Numbered from the stretch's first letter, positions 10,316 to 22,425 are shown. The stretch is DNA of 64,000 bases from Gonocerus acuteangulatus (GCA_946811695.1 OX328126.1:8322197-8386196), one strand, 5' to 3'. A program made the numbers and translations. The notes: a model not told the origin generated them from the sequence alone.

Positions 10316-11195
10316 ACATACACATACACACACACAAATATAAAATTCAAGTATAAAATACTAATGTAAATATAAATATAAAATATAAATATAGAATATA
10401 AATATAAGATATAAACATAAAATATAAATATAAAATATAAATATAAAATATAAATATAAAATATAAATATAAAATATAAATATAAAATATAAATATAAAA
10501 TATAAATCTAAGATATAAATATAAAATATAAATATAAAATATAAATCTAAGATATAAATATATCTCTAGCTGGACAAAAGGATTTTATCACGGATTCTTA
10601 TTGGAAATGACTTGCTGATCACGATTATACCCTATTTTAGGGGTCGCAAATGTAGTCGTACCGTTGTTTTCTAACTTTTTCAGCAGAAAAGGCCGTTTTT
10701 TATTACAATGTAAGTGTTAGCCAAAATTAATTTTTTTTATTATTATTATACTTTTTCTTATAAATTTCTTTAAGGCGACAACAACAAAAAGCTTCAAGAC
10801 TAGGTATTAAAAATAATAGAAAGAAAAATATATCGAAAATAACCATTCAAAATACAACAAAAAATATAATCAAAATTAAGTTATCAAAACTACAAAATCA
10901 AGTAACATTTGATTCAACAAATTAATTATTTCACGTGTAAAGAAATGAAACTCTTCTTTATGTCGACGAATTTATGTACTCATTCTAGAAATATACGGAT
11001 CGCTCGAATTTAGTAAACAATGAAATACATCTTCAATATTCGATAGCCCCCCCCCCACTACTGGCAGATATACATAAATCTCCTACATCTGATTAATCCA
11101 AACTTGTATCAAGCCATTCACCAAGACGTTTCTCTTTTGTACGGTTTCCTGTTTGCCACTTATTACGTAAATGTCTTAAAAGTATGTCTCGATTA

Positions 11196-11226
<31 letters not shown>

Positions 11227-11830
11227 CCTTCTCTTCTGGTAAATGAAATTGTTAGTGTACATTTTTTATTTGGACTTAGTAAGATCCAAACTTCAAAAAG
11301 TTCCCTTTTCGATATGAGCATTTTTTCAGAAAATTAGTTATCATTATTAAATAGGCAGATTCTGGCAGCTAATTCTTGCTTTTCCAAGTCAATACTTAAT
11401 TGAAAAATAAGAAAAAATTATAATTAGACCGGAAGAGAACGGACAGCAAAAGTTCTGTACCATAATAACTTACCAACAAGGATATTACTAATCGCATCGC
11501 GTAAAGCAAACATTAATGGTAATTTATTATGGTAAATAATGAAAGACAATCATACTTACCTTTCTGAAGCATGAAATAAATTTGTAGTACTGACAAATCA
11601 TTTTTGTAACTGTAGTATTCATTCAAAGATGGAGTAATAAACTTTGCGGCAAGATATACCCTAATATAAACAATCCGTAATCCATAAATGTTTTGACGTA
11701 TTTGAGCCGACTTATTCTTGTTTTGTAATCTTTATACTATCTAGGGAAATACTCCAAGGTCCAATTAGAGAATTGTTTTCATGAATTTTTCGAAATTTGT
11801 CCAGCTAGATCAGGTAAAAATACCACTGTG
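10031..11830. mobile_element. TIR element inserted into a SINE
   Basis: A perfect 23 bp inverted repeat (begins CACAGTGGTATTTTTACC) sits at 10031-10053 and 11808-11830. Inward of the right copy the repeat continues CTAGCTGGACAAA. The matching left segment has been pushed to 10563-10577 by tandem-repeat DNA. CAGTGG-type ends suggest hAT, but no clear 8 bp duplication is visible and there is no transposase. Confidence 0.6.
10054..10562. repeat. AT-rich satellite and (CA)n/(TA)n DNA splitting a TIR
   Basis: Units of ATAAATATAAA at about 10078-10150 and 10345-10560, with (CA)n and (TA)n tracts at 10181-10335 between them. The array sits exactly between two halves of the left terminal repeat of the surrounding element. 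Confidence 0.75.
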
Positions 11831-11906
11831 TGTCCCTTGTCGTGGAGTGTTGACACTGTTAAGTGCACACGCCTTAACCCTCACGGCCACCGGGCCTCCT
11901 CTTAAT
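11831..11906 (-). mobile_element. tRNA-Leu-type SINE, 5' head (split copy)
   Basis: Minus strand GGTGGCCGTGAGGGTTAAGG resembles the A-box arm of class II (Leu/Ser) tRNAs. GCACTTAACAGTG follows as anticodon region and a long variable arm. With 9905-10030 it makes one SINE on the minus strand. Confidence 0.55.
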
Positions 11907-12334
11907 ATTAAATGAGGCCCGGTTTATTCATGCTGCGATTTAAACAGCGTCACATTAATTACTTTTATTTTGAGCTTCGCAATTTTAGTGATGAGCGCAT
12001 GACGAAGACAAACTTTTAAACAGCAAACACTCACTTACTTTTAAACAGCAAACACTCACTTACTTTTAAACAGCAAACACTCAATTACTTTTAAACAGCA
12101 AACACTCACTTACTTTTAAACAGCAAACACTTTTGTGGGATTTAATTATCAGGAAACATTAAAATAAATGTTGCCTACGATAGACTGCAATACGCTGCGT
12201 GTTACTGTAAGAGTGTGTGAGAGCACCGCGCAGTTGTGGTCGTTTTCTGCGCTCTCGTTGGTTCTTGCTCACATGATCTTGTATTGCTGTTCCGGTTTAA
12301 ATGGCAGCGTGAATAAAACTCTCATTTAATATTA
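11902..12334. mobile_element. MITE-like inverted-repeat element
   Basis: Ends TTAATATTAAATGAG with GTTTATTCATGCTGC on the left pair with GCAGCGTGAATAAA and CTCATTTAATATTA on the right (about 45 bp, a few mismatches). Inside, 12005-12132 carries five units of a 25 bp repeat (CTTACTTTTAAACAGCAAAC...). No coding sequence. Confidence 0.55.
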
Positions 12335-12349
12335 GAATAAAAACAATTT

Positions 12350-12351
<2 letters not shown>

Positions 12352-12396
<45 letters not shown>
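12352..12396. repeat. Poly(T) tract
   Basis: About 45 T in a row, possibly the poly(A) tail of a minus-strand retrocopy. No recognisable body is attached. Confidence 0.8.
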
Positions 12397-12400
<4 letters not shown>

Positions 12401-13289
12401 AGGTTATCCCCCTTAAATGTGTCTGCCTTATTTATTATTTGTTGTAAATTTGACTTGATTTTACATAAAAGCTTCTGAATAAAACTCTATGTTTCAAAAG
12501 GGAACTATTTTTTTGCACGTTTTCCCTATCCGCAGTACCTGGTGTTTCACGGCATGTCTAGCCAACACAGGTATACCCAAGAGGTACATTATAGCAAAAT
12601 TTCAAGGTGCATAAAACACTTCATGAAACGTGCGGATGGTTACCAGCTCTTGGACTATGGTAAATTAAAATCTGAAGTTTTTTCTTAGCTTAAACCCAGC
12701 TAGTACTTGGCTTACTCCATAGATATTCTAGAGTCCGACTTTCACTCTCCTACAAAAAGCTTGGAGTCAAATTCCTTGATAAATTTTCTAGGAAATGTCA
12801 TAATATTCTGTGTCGACTTGAAGGTTTAAGCCCAGGCAGGTATACCTTTGGTAGACATCCGCCCAGGATGCTAGGTGCCGAAGAGGGGTATGACCCCATG
12901 GACCACCGTGGCAGCAGCTTACCGACACCCAATAAAGCAATAAAACATAAAAACCTGCCGATGGGTACCGTCCAACCGTACGCAAATACTCCTACAGCGC
13001 AGGTAGATTCGGAAGAACGGGTCATAAAGACTCAAATAGAGGAACGGTTCTTCTTCGGTCTGTTTGAATAATTCCTTAGAGAACTAGAGATAATTGTTGA
13101 CAAACACGATGTAGTAAAGTGGTCCAGGGATTGGAGCAGTTTATTTTATGGCTCAAACTCAAATCATTCAGGTACGCATTTTACTTCTTATTTCTTACCA
13201 CACCCAGATGAAATTCAATATTGAAACCGAATCAAAAAACTCCCAAATATTCCTATACTTAACAATTTTACTTATAAGAAATTTTAACA

Positions 13290-13627
13290 AAATACTTATA
13301 TACATTACCATACTCCGACCAATATGGACCTACGGACTAGAACTCTGAGGTTCCACTAAACCTTCCAATTCCTAAAGAATACAAACAATGCAATTTAAAA
13401 TCCTCGGAAGAATATCCAATGCTCCTTACTACGTCTCGAACCCAACCCTCCATAATGACTTCAATATCCCCTTTATCCAATCCCTGGCCAAATCAGTCTA
13501 TCAGAAGTTCCATTCCAATCTCCCTGGCCATCCAAATCCTTTGTTAAACTCTCTATCCTCCTTCCATAATCCACAAAATCCTCATAGAAGGCTGAAGCGG
13601 CGGTGGCCTAGAGGCAAATTGTTTTAA
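13290..13627 (+). pseudogene. Jockey-type reverse transcriptase C-terminal remnant
   Basis: Translates as LIYITILRPIWTYGLEL, stop, GSTKPSN, stop, then a run including ISNAPYYVSNPTLHNDFNIP and RRLKRRWPRGKLF. This aligns along its length with the end of the intact copy at 7349-9439 (IIRPIWTYGLELWG, NAPFYVSNKTLHNDLNIP, RRLKRQWPR). Two in-frame stops and divergence mark an older, dead copy of the same family. Confidence 0.8.
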
Positions 13628-13762
13628 CATGCCATCTACAATTCTCAAAATGTATTGTTCTAGTGGGTTATGTAATTGTACATATTCCCTCATCATGCCT
13701 CACATTGTAAATTTTCCAAAACCAGCAAAATGACTGGAAATATGTAGATTTATCATATTGTT

Positions 13763-14130
13763 GTGATATGCTCCATGTCCACTGATTGGTATACCAAACA
13801 AACCTATTCTGAACGACTCCTCCATTACCAGTTCCTACCAAACCCTCAATACCGCCAGATACTTCATATATCAACACCTCAAAAACTATGGGATTCACAT
13901 TTTCGCTGTGCAAAGAATCCCGAATTCTCGAAATCCTTAAGGCCAACGGATTTTCAAGACACATCATCACCAACACCACAAATTCTTTTATAAACCCCAA
14001 ATCCCTCCCCACTACTCAAGATACGTGTACAATTCGATTCAGGTCCCTCCCGTACATCCCAAATCTCTCGGAAGAAATCCAAAACTTCCGACGTAACACA
14101 TTTTCGCACCTAAAGCGCCACTTTCTATAA
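13763..14130 (+). pseudogene. Penelope-like reverse transcriptase C-terminal remnant
   Basis: Frame 13763-13993 gives DWYTKQTYSERLLHYQFLP, matching the Penelope RT segment of the type VYRKPTxTDRYLHxxSxHP. A shifted frame from about 13905 gives CKESRILEILKANGFSRHII, then SLPYIPNLSEEI. These are the positions of the NGY segment and the LPYI..LSE.I linker before the GIY-YIG domain in Penelope-like elements. A frameshift breaks it, and no GIY-YIG core is recognised downstream. It matters as a possible source family for the hammerhead elements. Confidence 0.6.
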
Positions 14131-14559
14131 AAACATGTCAAACTATCGAATATGTAAAAACTCGTTTTTCAGATTCTAGACTTTGCTTTTAGATTGTGGA
14201 CGGTACAGCTTGTCGTAAATTGTCGCAACTCTTACCCCTTTAGAATAGCCTTTAATTTCTTAAATAAAGTATCAAATAAGACCATTTTTCAATATATTAC
14301 TTTGTCAATGTATCGAATATGTTTGTTCTCTAGTTTGTTACAATTTGCATATTCCATAGTTTGACATGGTAGGGATGATATGACATCACACCTTTCAATT
14401 CATGATAAATGTTAATTTTGATTTTAGTGTGTTTCCTATCTCCCTATAGGGAAGAAAGCTTGCTTATGTAGTCGATCATGCTTGCTTATGTGACATTTTC
14501 GCACTTTCTATAAAAACACCAATCAAAAACTGACTCAATACAAATGAAAATTCCGTTAA

Positions 14560-15110
14560 GAAGAAAGACACAAAAAAACGCCTTATCGACGGACAAAACT
14601 GTAACTTTGACCAATTCAGGACCTTGGAAGTGTAAGTGCGAATCAGGAATTCCGGATGTTGGGAAATCCAAGTTAAAGTTCTAGAAGTGCTTGAGGATAG
14701 GAAGGGCGAATGTTTACTCTATGGAATGCTGATTCCTAAAAATGATTGAAAAATCATTGAAATTCAATGTTTTAATAATATTTTTTACGAGTGCTTTACG
14801 GGTAACAAAATGCTAGGTTTCAGACCCGGGATTCGCCGTCGAAATGGGACATAGAATTTTTATCATGATGTTACTATTCACTTTAACTAGAAACTGTGAG
14901 AGAACTAAAGGCCAACCAGAGAAACAAGGCGAAGCATCGTGTTACCTATATCTTTCTGAATCAGAAAATTAAATTTAAAAAATTAGATTTTTCTGATTCG
15001 CCCTTACTCTTCCAAGTTCCTGAATTCTATACCCTCACCACCGAATGGAACCAAGAATATATCGTCGACACAAATGCAAACTAACGAATGTGAAAAAATG
15101 CATCTTTCAT
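14560..15110. repeat. Inverted repeat pair
   Basis: 14590-14660 (with CCTTGGAAGTGTAAGTGCGA) pairs with 14985-15050 (CTGATTCGCCCTTACTCTTC). The outer sequence TATCGTCGACACAAATGC at 15060 recurs near 20941. A decayed foldback or MITE is likely. The DNA up to 15500 holds nothing else I recognise. Confidence 0.4.
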
Positions 15111-15504
15111 TGTCAATCTTTACTAATTTCTGCTGGACTTATTTACCGCAAATTCTTCAATCTGACTTCACTCTATTAAAGGGAAAGTATTCCACTATCA
15201 AAAGGTCAAATCTGCCGAATATTTGACTGTCCAAAAAAAAGTTATGAATAAATACTTTTCCACTCTGAAAAGTGGTGATTTTCATATTCGATACTCTGCA
15301 TTTGTAGCGACGATATCTCAATAGTATTTCTTAAGTGACACAACTCACAAATCGGCGTTTTTCAGTTCTGACTATGAAAGACATGGTAAATATCTCTTTA
15401 TCAACCACCAAATTGTATGCACCTAGCTTCAGAGCTTCTACGCCAGAACTTTTGTAACTCTTCCTGTCTTAATGCTATTCCCCCTACATAGGCAAGAGTG
15501 ACAC

Positions 15505-16293
15505 ATTTGCAGTTTTTTATTTATTTTATGGTTTTACGCCGCTTTTACAAAAGTCATTAGCGGTGACTATATAATTATATGAAACTGTACATGTTGATTT
15601 CTTTTAAAACTTCTAAAATGTTGTTTAAACTTCTTGAGCCTTCTCCCAATAATTCTGATAGATGTCTCTCCAGTTTCCACTTTTTCCTCTTCTCTGTAAA
15701 TTGGTGGCATTCAGTGAGAATGTGTTCCACAGTGAGGGGACCATTGTCGCATGGAGAACATGTAGGGGGGTAAAGCTCTGTTAATAAATAAGAATGGGTC
15801 AATTTGCTGTGGCCTAGTCTCAGTCTGGCTAGAACTATTTCTTCTCTTCGGTTTTTCCTGTTAGCCGAATACCAGGGTCCAACCGTCTTTTTAATCTTAG
15901 ATAGTTTGCTACTGCTAGTTGACCAGGTAATTTCCCATTGCTTCATTAATGGTAATGGTTCCAATCTCTTTGAGAGAGGAATGGTTCTAGCCTGATTGAG
16001 TCCTTTAATGCATTCTTGGCTTCTTCGTCAGCTTGCTCGTTTCCTCTTATGCCCATATGTGATGGCACCCAAATGAAAAGCCAACATTTCTTGACTCCGG
16101 GTTTGCTGAGGCTTTGTAGGCAACTAAAGGATTCTGAGGCTATTATAAAAATGTCTTCAGACGAAGCGAGAGCATCATTTATCGCCCGGAATATTGAGTA
16201 CATTTCAGCTGTATAAATAGAATTTTCACGGCGAAGTGTGCACTTCTTTACAACTCCGTTTATAGTCCATGCACAACCACAAATAGAGTCCAC
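15505..16293 (-). pseudogene. LINE ORF2 3' end: RNase H plus C-terminal zinc-knuckle-like tail
   Basis: From 16293 downward: SICGCAWTINGVV, then YTAEMYSIFRAINDALAS, FIIASESFSCLQSL, WLFIWVPSHMGIRGNEQAD. This is the LINE RNase H fold, with the E and D positions and WVPSHxGI..NE.AD. After a frameshift near 15955 comes WSTSSSKLSKIKKT, VLARLRLGHSKLTHSYLL and a C..C..H..C pattern (CSPCDNGPLTVEHILTEC), stop at 15575. The 3' end (15505-15574) has GCTAATGACTTTTGTAAAAG, GGCGTAAAACC and an A-rich (AAATA) tail. The RNase H plus C-terminal motif points to the I/R1-like group. That 3' end resembles the tails of several SINEs here. Confidence 0.8.
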
Positions 16294-16604
16294 TGTGTAA
16301 TTAATAAATCATTTGCAGTTGAGTTTTATTTTGAGTTGTATCACTTTAGAAATACCAGTGCGATATATTTACCCATTTAAAAAATAATCCGGTTAATGAA
16401 AAAAAGATTATAAATAAGTAATTTCAATCTATTCCATCATTTTCCATTTTAGTAAATTTTGTTTAGTATTTTTAAGTACTTTTTTTGCCAATACTGGCTG
16501 TAATCTGCCATCGAAACTCGGTGTACGTTGTGGTCATCTAAATAGAATAAATGAATTTTTGAAATAAACTAAATCGGTGTATTAGGGACGGGGTTTGGTC
16601 CGGA

Positions 16605-16730
16605 CCCAAATTACCAATTTTCCAGTATCTGCCGTAATTTTTGTTATATTTTAACAAAATTCGATATTGGTTTTGGTAGTCTTAGGAGAACATTGTGTTG
16701 TACAAATAAACAAAATTGGTTCATTACGTG
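16605..16730 (+). repeat. Single unit of the 143 bp family E repeat
   Basis: GTCCGGACCCAAATTACCAA, then GCCGTAATTTTTGTTATATT and AAACAAAATTGGTTCATTA. This matches one unit of the tandem array at 59045-59640. Confidence 0.6.
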
Positions 16731-16880
16731 TGGGTGTTTACTCTAGATACAAATTACTCATATGGGTTTTATTGTAACGAAATGAAGTATAAGTTTTGGG
16801 CATCGACAAGTTGAGTTTTACACTCTGGAACCAAATAAAATTAATTATTAAGTCAGATGTTCAAAAAGTATACTTGTTAT

Positions 16881-17469
16881 TTGAAGCAAATTACACTGTT
16901 CTGCACGAAAATCCTCCTTCAAACCAAAACATGCTTTCTTACTGTTTTCAAATGTGCTGAACACGAATTTGAAGTCAGATTCTGTCTATCACGCACAGTT
17001 TCTTGAGAAATTCTAGATTTTTATCCAAAAATGTGAGTTTTTTGTAAATTTGACGATTTTTTTTGGCATCAAAACATAGTGAAAAAAATGCAAAAGCCCG
17101 ATGATTTTGAGCGCAATGAAGTATATTTGAACGAAAAAAAAATTTGATGGGAATATTACAAGTGGTTGACGAAATATGGCTAAAAGTGTTTTTTTCAGAA
17201 ACTGAAAATTTTTTTCGTTCAAATATACTTCATTGCGCTCAAAATCATCGGGCTTTTGCATTTTTTTCACTATGTTTTGATGCCAAAAAAAATTCGTCAA
17301 ATTTACAAAAAACTCACATTTTTGGATAAAAATCTAGAATTTCTCAAGAAACTGTGCGTGATAGACAGAATCTGACTTCAAATTCGTGTTCAGCACATTT
17401 GAAAACAGTAAGAAAGCATGTTTTGGTTTGAAGGAGGATTTTCGTGCAGAACAGTGTAATTTTCAAATA
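16881..17469. mobile_element. Foldback element, ~265 bp arms
   Basis: 16881-17150 and 17205-17469 are near-perfect reverse complements around a 50 bp spacer. The outer ends read CACTGTTCTGCACGAAAATC. A further CAGAACAGTG end lies at 17621-17630, so a longer related element (to about 17632) may enclose it. All frames in the arms are shadows of each other. No protein. Confidence 0.75.
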
Positions 17470-17698
17470 CAATTTTTCATTTTTTCCAAGTTTCTCCTCT
17501 TTTCTCTCAAAATCAGAGGGTGATAGAATTTTTCTGAGTTCAGATTCGGACTCAGCACACCTGAAAACATGAGAAACAGGCAAAATTGTTCAAGGGAGGG
17601 GAGAAAAGTTTTTTTTTGCAGAACAGTGTTATTGAGAAATTCAGCGAAAACGACCACATTTCTTAGTAATACGATTGGTAATGCAGCTCCTGCGTGTT

Positions 17699-18382
17699 AG
17701 GAGGCGTCTACATTGGACCCGATCCGATCCGATCCGATGGCCACCGATTCTCGGCCGTTCACACTTGTTTGTTTCTAGACCAATTTCGGACAGACGAAGC
17801 GAAATGGCGCCAAACGACATATTGTGTTTCAAAAAGGTCTACAGGTTCTAAATATTAACCGATTTCATTTTTTTTTTTTTAAATGAAAGCTAATAAAATT
17901 TATAACCAATTTGTCAATCACATTTCTTTTTGTTTCCCTAGTTTATTAAATTACGTGGAGTGATGTTTATAACCATCCAATGTTTATGCTTATAACATTC
18001 TAGCTACCTTTCTTATAAATATTTTTAAAATATGAATACTAATGCTTCCCTTATCGTACTGTATCAGTTGAAAATTCGCTGTTACACTAAGATTTATTTT
18101 TTCGGGACTGATATACTTCCAGAAGATTGATTGGCCTCTCAACTCCTCCTTCATACCTCCGACATTCAACCTAATCCAAGGTTTATATGCCTATTAGGTG
18201 GTATTTCTTAAACTAAGCACTCATTTTCACTTCACTACGAGTTCATTACTGACGAGCTATGACTAAATCAGATCGAATCCGGTCGGAACAAATGTAGGCA
18301 CTCTCGTCCGCCGTTGTCGGTCAAACGGAATCAGAATGGATCGGATCGGTAGAAAAACGGGTCCAATGTAGGTACACTCGAC
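17699..18382. mobile_element. Repeat family D (TIR element), copy 1
   Basis: Ends GGCGTCTACATTGGACCCG and its inverted partner GGGTCCAATGTAGGTAC at 18359-18375. Subterminal GATCCGATCC repeats lie at both ends. The interior matches 20090-20757 (TTTGTTTCTAGACC, GGTCTACAGGTTCTAAAT, TATGCCTATTAGGTGGTATT). No transposase. The superfamily is not clear to me. Confidence 0.65.
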
Positions 18383-18702
18383 GTTTTAATCTTTAAGTCC
18401 AAGAGAAGAAATTAAACAGCTCTGCTAAGAAGTAAGGAAAAAGCCAGTAGATTCGTAAAAGATATACGTCTGTGTGTTTGTTGGAGAGCAGTAAAGCTAG
18501 CTCCAAAGCGATTTATTACTCGCTTCTCGGCCTGGAAATAGATTCAAGCAAAGTCTGTTTGGGGAGAATGTTGTGGGGGCTTCGTAACCGGAAATAGGTA
18601 CACTGTTTACATCCCTTCCGGATCGAAATATACCTAAACCTCTTCTTATTATTGTACTATAACTCTAAAAGAATAAAATTATTCATACAAAATATACAAT
18701 AT

Positions 18703-18704
18703 AC

Positions 18705-18754
<50 letters not shown>
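18703..18754. repeat. (TA)n microsatellite
   Basis: About 26 TA dinucleotides. Confidence 0.9.
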
Positions 18755-18756
<2 letters not shown>

Positions 18757-18779
18757 GTAATAATGCAATTGTGTAATAA

Positions 18780-19560
18780 TATTTTTATACCCAACGGATT
18801 TTGATGAAAAATCTTCTACCTTCTAAACCCCCCCCCTCCCCCACCCCGCACAAAGGCTACGGACGAGAGCTTTTGATATGTTGACCTCCTAACCAGCCGA
18901 AACAACGTTATGAAGCCAAAAATTGTGCCCCCAGTATTTCCATCTATAACTTTTGGTTGCCTAGACTAATAGTCGCCAAATTTCAGATTTCACGATGGAC
19001 ACTGAAATTGCTTTGACGTTTGAAGGAAAAAATATAAAATACTAAAGTAATATATATTATTGAAGGGAATGTAATGCTCTACAACCCCATAACCGTTATT
19101 TATTTTTTGGGTTCATCGTTCAAGGGTTATCCCGTCAATAATGAGCGGCAAAAGTGTTTTTCCCAAAATGGCAGACGTTCAAGAGCGGATATTTCGAAAA
19201 CTAAAGATATCGCGAAAAACGTTTTTGAGTAGAACTTGTAGAAAATTTAATCAGATTTCATTTGTTATAGAATGGTCATGTCGCTTGGACGCAGGGTTTC
19301 CGAAATATAAGTGATAACCCGAAAAATGGGACCTTCTAAACCCCCCCTCGCCCCCGGCACAAATACTACGGGAGAGGCCTTTTGATGTTGACCTCATAAC
19401 CAGCCCAAACAATGTTACGCAGTCAGAAATGTTGTTCCAAAAATTTCCATCTATATCTGTTCGTTTCCTGGACTGAACGTGAAATGTTCAGTACAAGCGA
19501 CGAACAGATATAGATGGACATTTTTGGAACAACATTTTTGGCACTTCGGGATGGCATCAT
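18780..19560. repeat. Two related repeat segments in direct order, with a short inverted repeat
   Basis: 18815-18930 and 19325-19420 share ACCTTCTAAACCCCCC, TTTTGATATGTTGACCTC and AACCAGCC(G/C)AAACAA. Within the second, 19419-19470 and 19499-19545 are inverted copies around CCATCTATATCTGTTCG. Unclassified. Confidence 0.5.
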
Positions 19561-19569
19561 GAGGTCAAC

Positions 19570-20000
19570 CTACTAAAGAGATTTCCTCGCTATGGATGGA
19601 GGGAGGAACCGCGCAAAAAACGTGTTACCACCAGAGAAGGCTAAACAGGAAGATACAAGCCCAATAAACTCCAATCCTCTTCCTAATAGAACAGCTGCAG
19701 CATACGATAGATTGTGTTTTGAGTGTGTAACTGGTAGCTGACAAGGGGCTGCGTTTCCTGTAGCGACCACCTGTTGTTTAGTCTGTACACCAGGTCCATT
19801 CGGAGAGCATTTAGGTGTCAGGGGCACGCGACACCACTCTAGTGCCGAGCTATTAGGTAGCGGCTGGAAGAGCGGCTGGAAGAGCGGCTGGAGCAGCGGG
19901 CTCTGGAAATAGAGTGATGTAGAGGTCGTAGCTGGGGGCTTCTAGGGTTGTAAGGGAGCATTGCAGAAATGGAAGTCCTAAGTGAGGAGCACGTGGGGGC
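19570..20000. other. Unassigned moderately GC-rich DNA
   Basis: I see no gene. A short tandem repeat (GCGGCTGGAAGA, three units) is at 19860-19898. An 84-codon minus-strand frame (19573-19827) has no recognisable motif. Confidence 0.4.
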
Positions 20001-20005
20001 GCCTT

Positions 20006-20945
20006 AGGGTGGACCTACACTGGACCCGTTCCGATCCGATCCAATAGCCACCGGATGTCGGAAGAACAACAAACACATGCATCTCAATGGAGGTGTCTAC
20101 ATTGGTCCCGACCCGATCCAATCCGGTACAATCCAACGGCCACCGATTCTTGGCCATTCAAACTTGTTTGTTTCTAGACCGAATTCGGACCGACAAAGCA
20201 AAATGGCACCAACCCACATTTTGTGTTTCAAAAAGGTCTACAGGTTCTAAATCTTAACCGATTTCAATGCATTGTTTTTTTATATAAATATTAAAGGAAA
20301 TAACATTTAGAACAACTTTGTCAATTCTCATTTTTTTTTTTTTTTTTTTTTTTGGGTTTCCCTTGTTTATTAAATTGCGTGGAAAGATTTTAATAACCAT
20401 CCAACGTCTATAACCTTCCAATATTTATAATTTTCCAATGTTTATAACCTTCCAATGCTTATAACCTTCTAGTTACCTTTCTTATAAATCATTTAAATAT
20501 ATGAATACCAATACTTCTCTTACCTCCAACATTCAACCTAATCGAAGGTTTCTATGCTTATTAGGTGGTATTTCTTAACTTAATCATTCATTTTCACTTC
20601 ACTACGTGGTTATTACTGACGAACTGTGACTAAATCGGATCGGATCGGGTCGAGACCAATGTAGGCACCCACGTCGGCCGCTGTTGGCCGTTGTCGATCA
20701 AACGAAATCGGATCGGATCGGTTCGGGCGAAATACGGGTCCAATGTAGGTGCAGCCTTAGGGGGACCCGTATTTCTCCCGATCCGATCGGCTTTCGTTTT
20801 ATCGACAACGGCCAACAGCGGCCAACTTGAGTGCCTTGAGTAGTCATCGACCCGATCCGATGACTACTGGTTCTAGGCCGTTCAAACTTGTTCGTTTCTA
20901 GACCGACGTCGGACGACCAACGCAAAGCGGCCAAACCACATATCG
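20006..20945. mobile_element. Repeat family D, copy 2 with flanking partial copies
   Basis: The central element (20090-20757) has GTGTCTACATTGG and GGGTCCAATGTAGG ends. On both sides lie diverged pieces of the same family: 20006-20089 with CCTACACTGGACCCG, and 20758-20945 with GACCCGTATTTCTCCC. This suggests one member inserted into or beside another. Confidence 0.55.
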
Positions 20946-21090
20946 TCGACACAAAAGCAAAGTATCGAATGTGAAAAGTGGTTTGGTATCTCATTTAGAC
21001 AAGTAAGCTGCTCCACCTCCATTCTAATCCTCAGGTATCTCTTTCCGCCTCCAGTAAACGGTCCTACAAGTCTTTAGTGATAACTACATT

Positions 21091-22425
21091 CAGTGATGTG
21101 GAATGGGTAAATACCCAGTGGGTAGGTAAATATAAATTGGGTATTTTCAGTTTTTGAGCTTGATACAACTTCTTTGAATATTTTTTGGTGCAAACAAGGA
21201 CTGAAACTTACCCATTTGATCATAAAAACGTAATGAACATTAATACTCACCCAGTAATATTTTAAAGGAAGTTAAAAGTCGGTCCGGGTATTTACAACTT
21301 AATGTACCTATATCTATGAATTTTCATGATTACTTTTACAGTGGGGAAGATTAATTAATTTTAAAAAGGTTTTAATGAAGCCTACTCAATTATTAAGGCC
21401 AAAAACCTTTTTAATGTTTATTATAATAGTTCAAAACCAATTAAAGTTAAGTTTAAGTTTGTGATCCTTGTTAATATTATTTGAAATTAAGCTCATTCAG
21501 TACTAACAACATAACAGTAAGCGGAAATCTCACCAGAAATGAAAAGACAGCTTCTTGTTGACAGAGTGTTTTGAGTCCGAGTCAGGAAACTAGTTAAATC
21601 CTTGATCCAATTGTTGAACTTATCACTGTCATTCAGTTAAATGCCCCTTTGATCCACACAGTTCATAAGAGATTTAAGAATTGCTGAAAACTTTTCAAAA
21701 AGAAACCCAAAATCTTCTCTTCAAAAAACGGAGGAAAAACTTATGTTAACTAAATAGGAGAAACGCATTCAGTTTGGTGTTGGAAACGCACATCTTGCGC
21801 AGACTTGTTGAACTCTTCCATTTGTTTTGTGTGTGAGCTAGGCAGAAGCATGGGATTGAAATCAGTTGATCCTCGGAAAGACATAGCTGACTGACTATAA
21901 AGACCAAGAAGGATTATGGCAAATATCCTTTGTTTGGGAAGGTCTTGAAGACAATGACAAAGAAAATAATAAAATAAGTCCCATGTTATGGTGGAGAGGC
22001 TTGAAAGGTACATGTGTTTTGATCAATGAGTAGGTAACTTAATTTGTGTTTTGAGAAATTGAGATAATCCTAGTCCAAAGTTTTAGCTGAGGCTACATTT
22101 TTGTGAATGCAGTACAGTAGTATCAAATTTAAGCAAACAACTTGTTTTATTGGTAGTCCGAAGGTCCATGGAAAATTTTCAGATAATAATTTATTAACCT
22201 CTCAGTGATCCTATTTTATAATTTATTATTGTTTTAATAGTTTCTCAGTGTTTCAATAGCTCTAAACTGGCAAGATCCATGACATTTTACAATATTCGAT
22301 TACTAAGTCGCGGTTTAGTTAAATACCTTAAATACCCGGGTATTTATGAAATTGGGTATTTACCCTGGGTATATACCCTGGGTATTTACCCTTAAGAATA
22401 AATACCCGGGTATTTTACAACACTG
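21091..22425. mobile_element. Non-autonomous hAT element
   Basis: Begins CAGTGATGTGGAATGGGTAA and ends with the complement of CAGTGTTGTAAAATACCC. It is flanked by a perfect 8 bp duplication ACTACATT (21083-21090 and 22426-22433), diagnostic of hAT. Subterminal GGGTATTTA motifs repeat at both ends, as is common for hAT transposase binding sites. The 1.3 kb interior contains no recognisable transposase. Confidence 0.88.

Larger units (their letters stand above)
7240..12660. mobile_element. Large inverted-repeat element with nested insertions
   Basis: The left arm is 7253-7339 plus 9670-9735, split by the Jockey LINE. It pairs with a right arm at about 12510-12650. Shared marks are GAGCTGGTA, TCATGAAGTGTTTTATGCAC, GCTATAATGTACCTC and CACCAGGTACTGCG. 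Arms are about 150 bp with scattered differences. Removing nested pieces leaves a much shorter element. No transposase of its own is visible. Confidence 0.5.

Noticed and set aside
9910..10350. Cys/Val/Tyr-rich minus-strand frames of about 100-146 codons
   Set aside because: They run through CA/TA repeats and the SINE; no domain.
17013..17583. Minus-strand frames in the palindrome
   Set aside because: The same DNA is open on both strands because the arms are inverted copies; no motif.
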